This document shows positions 61,180 to 64,000 of a DNA stretch of 64,000 nt, one piece after another. A model generated the notes under the pieces. That model saw only the letters and a list, made by a program, of their open reading frames with translations, did no database searches and was not told the DNA's origin. The stretch's first letter is position 1, and each line of letters starts with the position of its first letter. The translations under genes and the position numbers were made by a program. Origin of the DNA: Leucophora obtusa (lineage: Eukaryota > Arthropoda > Insecta > Diptera > Anthomyiidae). The stretch lies in contig OX465295.1 of NCBI GenBank assembly GCA_949987735.1, forward strand, positions 81,603,049 through 81,667,048. The letters are read 5' to 3'.

Positions 61180-61350
61180 CACCCAGAAAGTAGATTCGGT
61201 ACTGACAACCGCAATTGTATCCAATGGAATGGTTCGGTTGTGGTAGCCGAGTTTTTCATTTATGACAACAGAAAACCAATTGAGACAGCACTTAGTTGAC
61301 TGTGACAACGGAATTTCAGTTGTATCAATAATAATTCGGTAGTAGCATAA
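61180..61350. mobile_element. CACCCAGAAAACAGATTC MITE, truncated copy
   Basis: It matches 55837-56000 (ACCCAGAAAGTAGATTCGGT, ACTGACAACCGCAATTGTAT, TGTGACAACGGAATTTCAGT) and breaks off near AATTCGGTAGTAGCATAATT. The right TIR is missing. Confidence 0.85.
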
Positions 61351-61690
61351 TTTTTCAAATAAAAAATTCCATATAAAAACTATTAAGTTTGGCGTATACG
61401 TAATATAGACATTACATATCACGTATACGTCATGTAGTACTATCATGTAGTACGAGTATAATTTTATTTTATAGCAGTGCTGTTCAAAAGTAAAAATGTA
61501 GTTGGGTTGATGAGAAAATTAAAATTGCACTGTAAGAAATATTGAATGCGTTAATAGAATCTGTACGAAATTATATTTTATTAAAAATATGAAAATGTTT
61601 TGTGTAGAAAGTGAAGTACTATCGGAAAATATAAATAAATGCTACATTGTTTTAAAGAAACAAAAATACAATTTTTGAAATAAAAAATAA
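61351..61690. other. No feature recognised
   Basis: AT-rich, with a repeated ATCATGTAGTAC pair at about 61430-61455. Nothing else. Confidence 0.4.
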
Positions 61691-61806
61691 CCCCTAAATT
61701 TATAACCGCTTTGTAAAATTATAGGCGGTTTATTAAAAAAATTTTGTATGAAAATGACGTTTTGTAAACCTGCTATAACTTTACAAAGCATTTATGAATT
61801 GAGGGG
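61691..61806. mobile_element. MITE, 116 bp, CCCCTAAATT ends, TAA target
   Basis: Inverted arms of about 40 bp (CCCCTAAATTTATAACCGCT, TTGTAAAATTATAG against the complement of CTATAACTTTACAAAGC, ATTTATGAATTGAGGGG) with TAA on both sides (61688-61690, 61807-61809). The 3-bp TAA duplication suggests a PIF/Harbinger-type MITE. Confidence 0.87.
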
Positions 61807-63593
61807 TAAATAAATAAATACATACATACATTAGGGTGGCTGTTTTCATTCTATGTAAAACAAAAGGTTTTCGATTTTTTTAAAATCAATATCAATGATT
61901 TCATTGTATTTACATATTTTTAAAATATCTTTAATCTGCATTTATAATCATAAAATATTTCTCGTGCATTGTTATTAATTTTTTTTAAGTGCATTAAAAA
62001 AAAATTCAGCAAACATCCGCACCCAAGTTCATTCGTCGCTGTTTTAGTGACGAATAAAAGAAATAGCGTAATAATACATGTGAATTGAGCAGGGACAATT
62101 GTCCTATGAAATGAACAGCACTGTTTTACAGTCACATAATATTATTATAATTTTAATATTTAATTGTTTTCCACTTGTCTTGTTTACTTTCTTTGCATTT
62201 AAATTAACAACATTAGTATTATGTAAGTAATGATTAAATATTAGTAATAATTAAATATTAACAGTCGAATGCACAAAGCTTATAAACAGTTCATTTAAAC
62301 GTTTTTAAGCTAATTTGGCAAAAATAGTATGCATAATTTGTTTAATAACGAATAATTTAACAATCTGTTAAAGCAGGGTCAAGCCTTAGATAAGTGTTTC
62401 ATAAACTTTTGACAATAACAGTGTCTGTCGAAACCATAAATATTGAGTTTGTCATTTACTTAAAGACTTTTTCAAGGGTCATCCACCCAAGTATACGTAC
62501 ATAAAATCTAACATTTTGTATCCAAAGAAGTATAAAAATTTGTTTACTAAAATTACCAATCACTAACAGTTTATTTGAAAGTGGAGAGAATTAAATAAGG
62601 GTGTTGCCGGAATAAAACAATAAATTAACAAACTGTTATTTAACGATTATGAATGATATTTTTAATAAAGGTTTAATATGGAAAATTAATACTTCAGAAA
62701 TTTTATACCATAAGGCAAAATTAAGAAAAATTTATGCATTAGAGACCTAGATTTCGTCATAGAGTACTTTCTATTTCTTTCTTTATTTTCTGATTTCAAG
62801 TAAACAATCACATAGCATGTGATATTAATATATATTAAACTTCTTTCCGCTTGTAGAATCTCAATAATCATAAAAAATTATTTAATTCTTAGTCTATCTC
62901 ATTCTTCACCAGACAAATTACATTCGATTAAAAACAAGGAAAATTAAAGTCGGGCATGCTGGCTAAATGGAACCCTACATAAAAATACGATTATTCGGAA
63001 TTCCAGCGCGGTGATTTTGTTTAATAGTGCAATAGATATAGCAAACGTGGACTCAGGGCGAATTTCTTCTTGGTATATGCTAAGCCGGATGTTTCCGTCT
63101 TATGTGAGATTCAGGTATGTAGGATGTGTTGATCCTCAGACTGCATAAAAACACCAATGCTGTTCTGCTTTCCAAACATGCGAGATACGATTGTTCTAAA
63201 GTATTTACAATAGTACTTTAATTGCTGCAGATCTATATTAAATTGGAATATGTGATAATTTAGAGGGCAAAAATGAGTTTAAGGGCCAGTTTTGTAGTCA
63301 GAACTACGAGTAAAAATGAATTTTGTCTTAAATATTTCTTAACTTTTGTTTGAAGATTTCTTCTTACCTTCAAATATGAGATTAAGCAGCTAGAAAGGTG
63401 CACATGCAGACTTTTTCTATTATAAAAACAGTTCGACATCTTCGGACATGCTTTGAATACCGGTAAATGCGTATTCAGAAAAAGCTTTCATTTGATACCC
63501 AATTGTCTATTGGGTATCAAATCTATCATAAGAAATAAATTTAAAAAACCAATACCTCGTAATTTTTGATCCCATGTTTTAACCCGTAAACAT
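61807..63593. other. Low-repeat DNA, no gene recognised
   Basis: TTAGGGTGGCTG at 61834 may start an element. Between 62945 and 63170 the sequence is less AT-rich (GGGCATGCTGGCTAAATGGA, CCAGCGCGGTGATTTTG, GATGTGTTGATCCTCAGAC), which might be a decayed coding or TE segment. Six-frame reading gives no convincing domain. The rest shows nothing I can support. Confidence 0.35.
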
Positions 63594-64000
63594 CCCAGTA
63601 AAAAAAATTGGAAGTAATGCTTTAGAAACTACTTTTTTCACTGCTTCACAAGTATCCGTTAGTGTATTCTTACTGCTTTTTTAGAAGTTATTCTGAACAA
63701 CTTCAAAAAATCACTTCTTTCGTTGCTTCCAAAGTATTCGTTAGTATATTTTTACAGCTTTTTTACAATTACTTCTGAACCACATCCAAAAAATCACATA
63801 AGTATTGCTTCTACAGAGTAATTGCTCTAAAAGTGATCGTAAAAAGTGATTTTGGTATCATTTGACATTTCCAAACACAGGGTCGCGGGTTCGTTTCCCG
63901 GCGGGGCCAATATTTTTTTATTTTTTTTTTAATTTTTTTTATTTTAGTAACTTTTTTGTAATATTTATAATCAATTTGTTTAAATTCAATATTTTTTTAA
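63594..64000 (+). mobile_element. CCCAGTAAAA/AAGTAAT element, copy 3, cut by window end
   Basis: It runs CCCAGTAAAAAAAATTGGAA, then GTAATGC, ACTGCTTCACAAGTATCCGT, a duplicated TTCCAAAGTATTCGTTAGTA block, ATTACTTCTGAACCACATCC, and the tRNA-like end. It is the unexpanded counterpart of 23724-27455. Confidence 0.82.
63852..63910 (+). ncRNA. tRNA-like 3' module, copy 3
   Basis: TTGGTATCA, then CCAAACACA, then GGTCGCGGGTTCGTTTCCCG with an intact T-arm, then GCGGGGCCAA and T7. Same architecture as at 27316-27373 and 58853-58911. Confidence 0.58.

Noticed and set aside
62945..63170. GC-richer stretch as a host exon or reverse-transcriptase fragment
   Set aside because: Six-frame reading gave no continuous domain and no convincing splice pair. 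Left as unassigned.

Overview
The window is AT-rich, intron- and transposon-dominated nuclear DNA. It has no operons, no ribosome binding sites and almost no coding sequence. Tc1/mariner- and hAT-type elements, dense miniature inverted-repeat elements (MITEs) and an exon resembling the dipteran Beaten-path (Beat) family point to a higher fly, probably with a large, TE-bloated genome. The fly assignment is an inference.

Host gene. I support only two host exons, both on the minus strand. One is an internal exon at 18871-19126 with clean acceptor and donor sites. It carries the end of an Ig-like domain with a Beat-like core (residues LRCTATIGELY). The other is a terminal exon at 12740-12990 with a Ser-rich linker, a hydrophobic segment and a stop. 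Their splice phases fit (1 base plus 2 bases), so they read as the 3' end of one Beat-like gene. The 5.9-kb intron between them is filled by two tRNA-carrying transposons and a 498-bp tandem array. Everything above 19126 would be upstream intron or intergenic DNA; I found no further exon there.

Layout. 0-9.6 kb: MITEs, a DD41D transposon relic, a hAT element with an internal minisatellite, an inactivated mariner and a diverged tandem repeat. 9.6-12.5 kb: a foldback element holding a second palindromic element and a 1.2-kb hAT element. 12.7-19.1 kb: the Beat-like exons and intron. 19.9-23.7 kb: a deleted DD41D-like element, hairpins and MITEs. 23.7-27.5 kb: a tRNA-like element expanded by about 3.1 kb of (ACTT)n, split by a MITE. 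27.5-33.2 kb: nested foldback, hAT and TTA-target elements. 33-44 kb: low-repeat intervals, a DD37E transposon and a hAT element inside a foldback fragment. 44-50 kb: inverted copies of a tRNA-carrying element and a minisatellite MITE. 51-64 kb: a hAT-like element with a retroposon inside it, a 21-bp array, further MITEs and two more copies of the (ACTT) element family, both without the expansion.

The most unusual theme is that tRNA-like modules (A-box and B-box promoter motifs, some with an encoded CCA-like end and an oligo-T stretch) recur inside several unrelated TIR-bounded elements. I count 13 in this window. They are not intact tRNA genes and may give non-autonomous DNA transposons an internal Pol III promoter. 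A second theme is that hAT-like non-autonomous elements repeatedly carry internal short tandem repeats.
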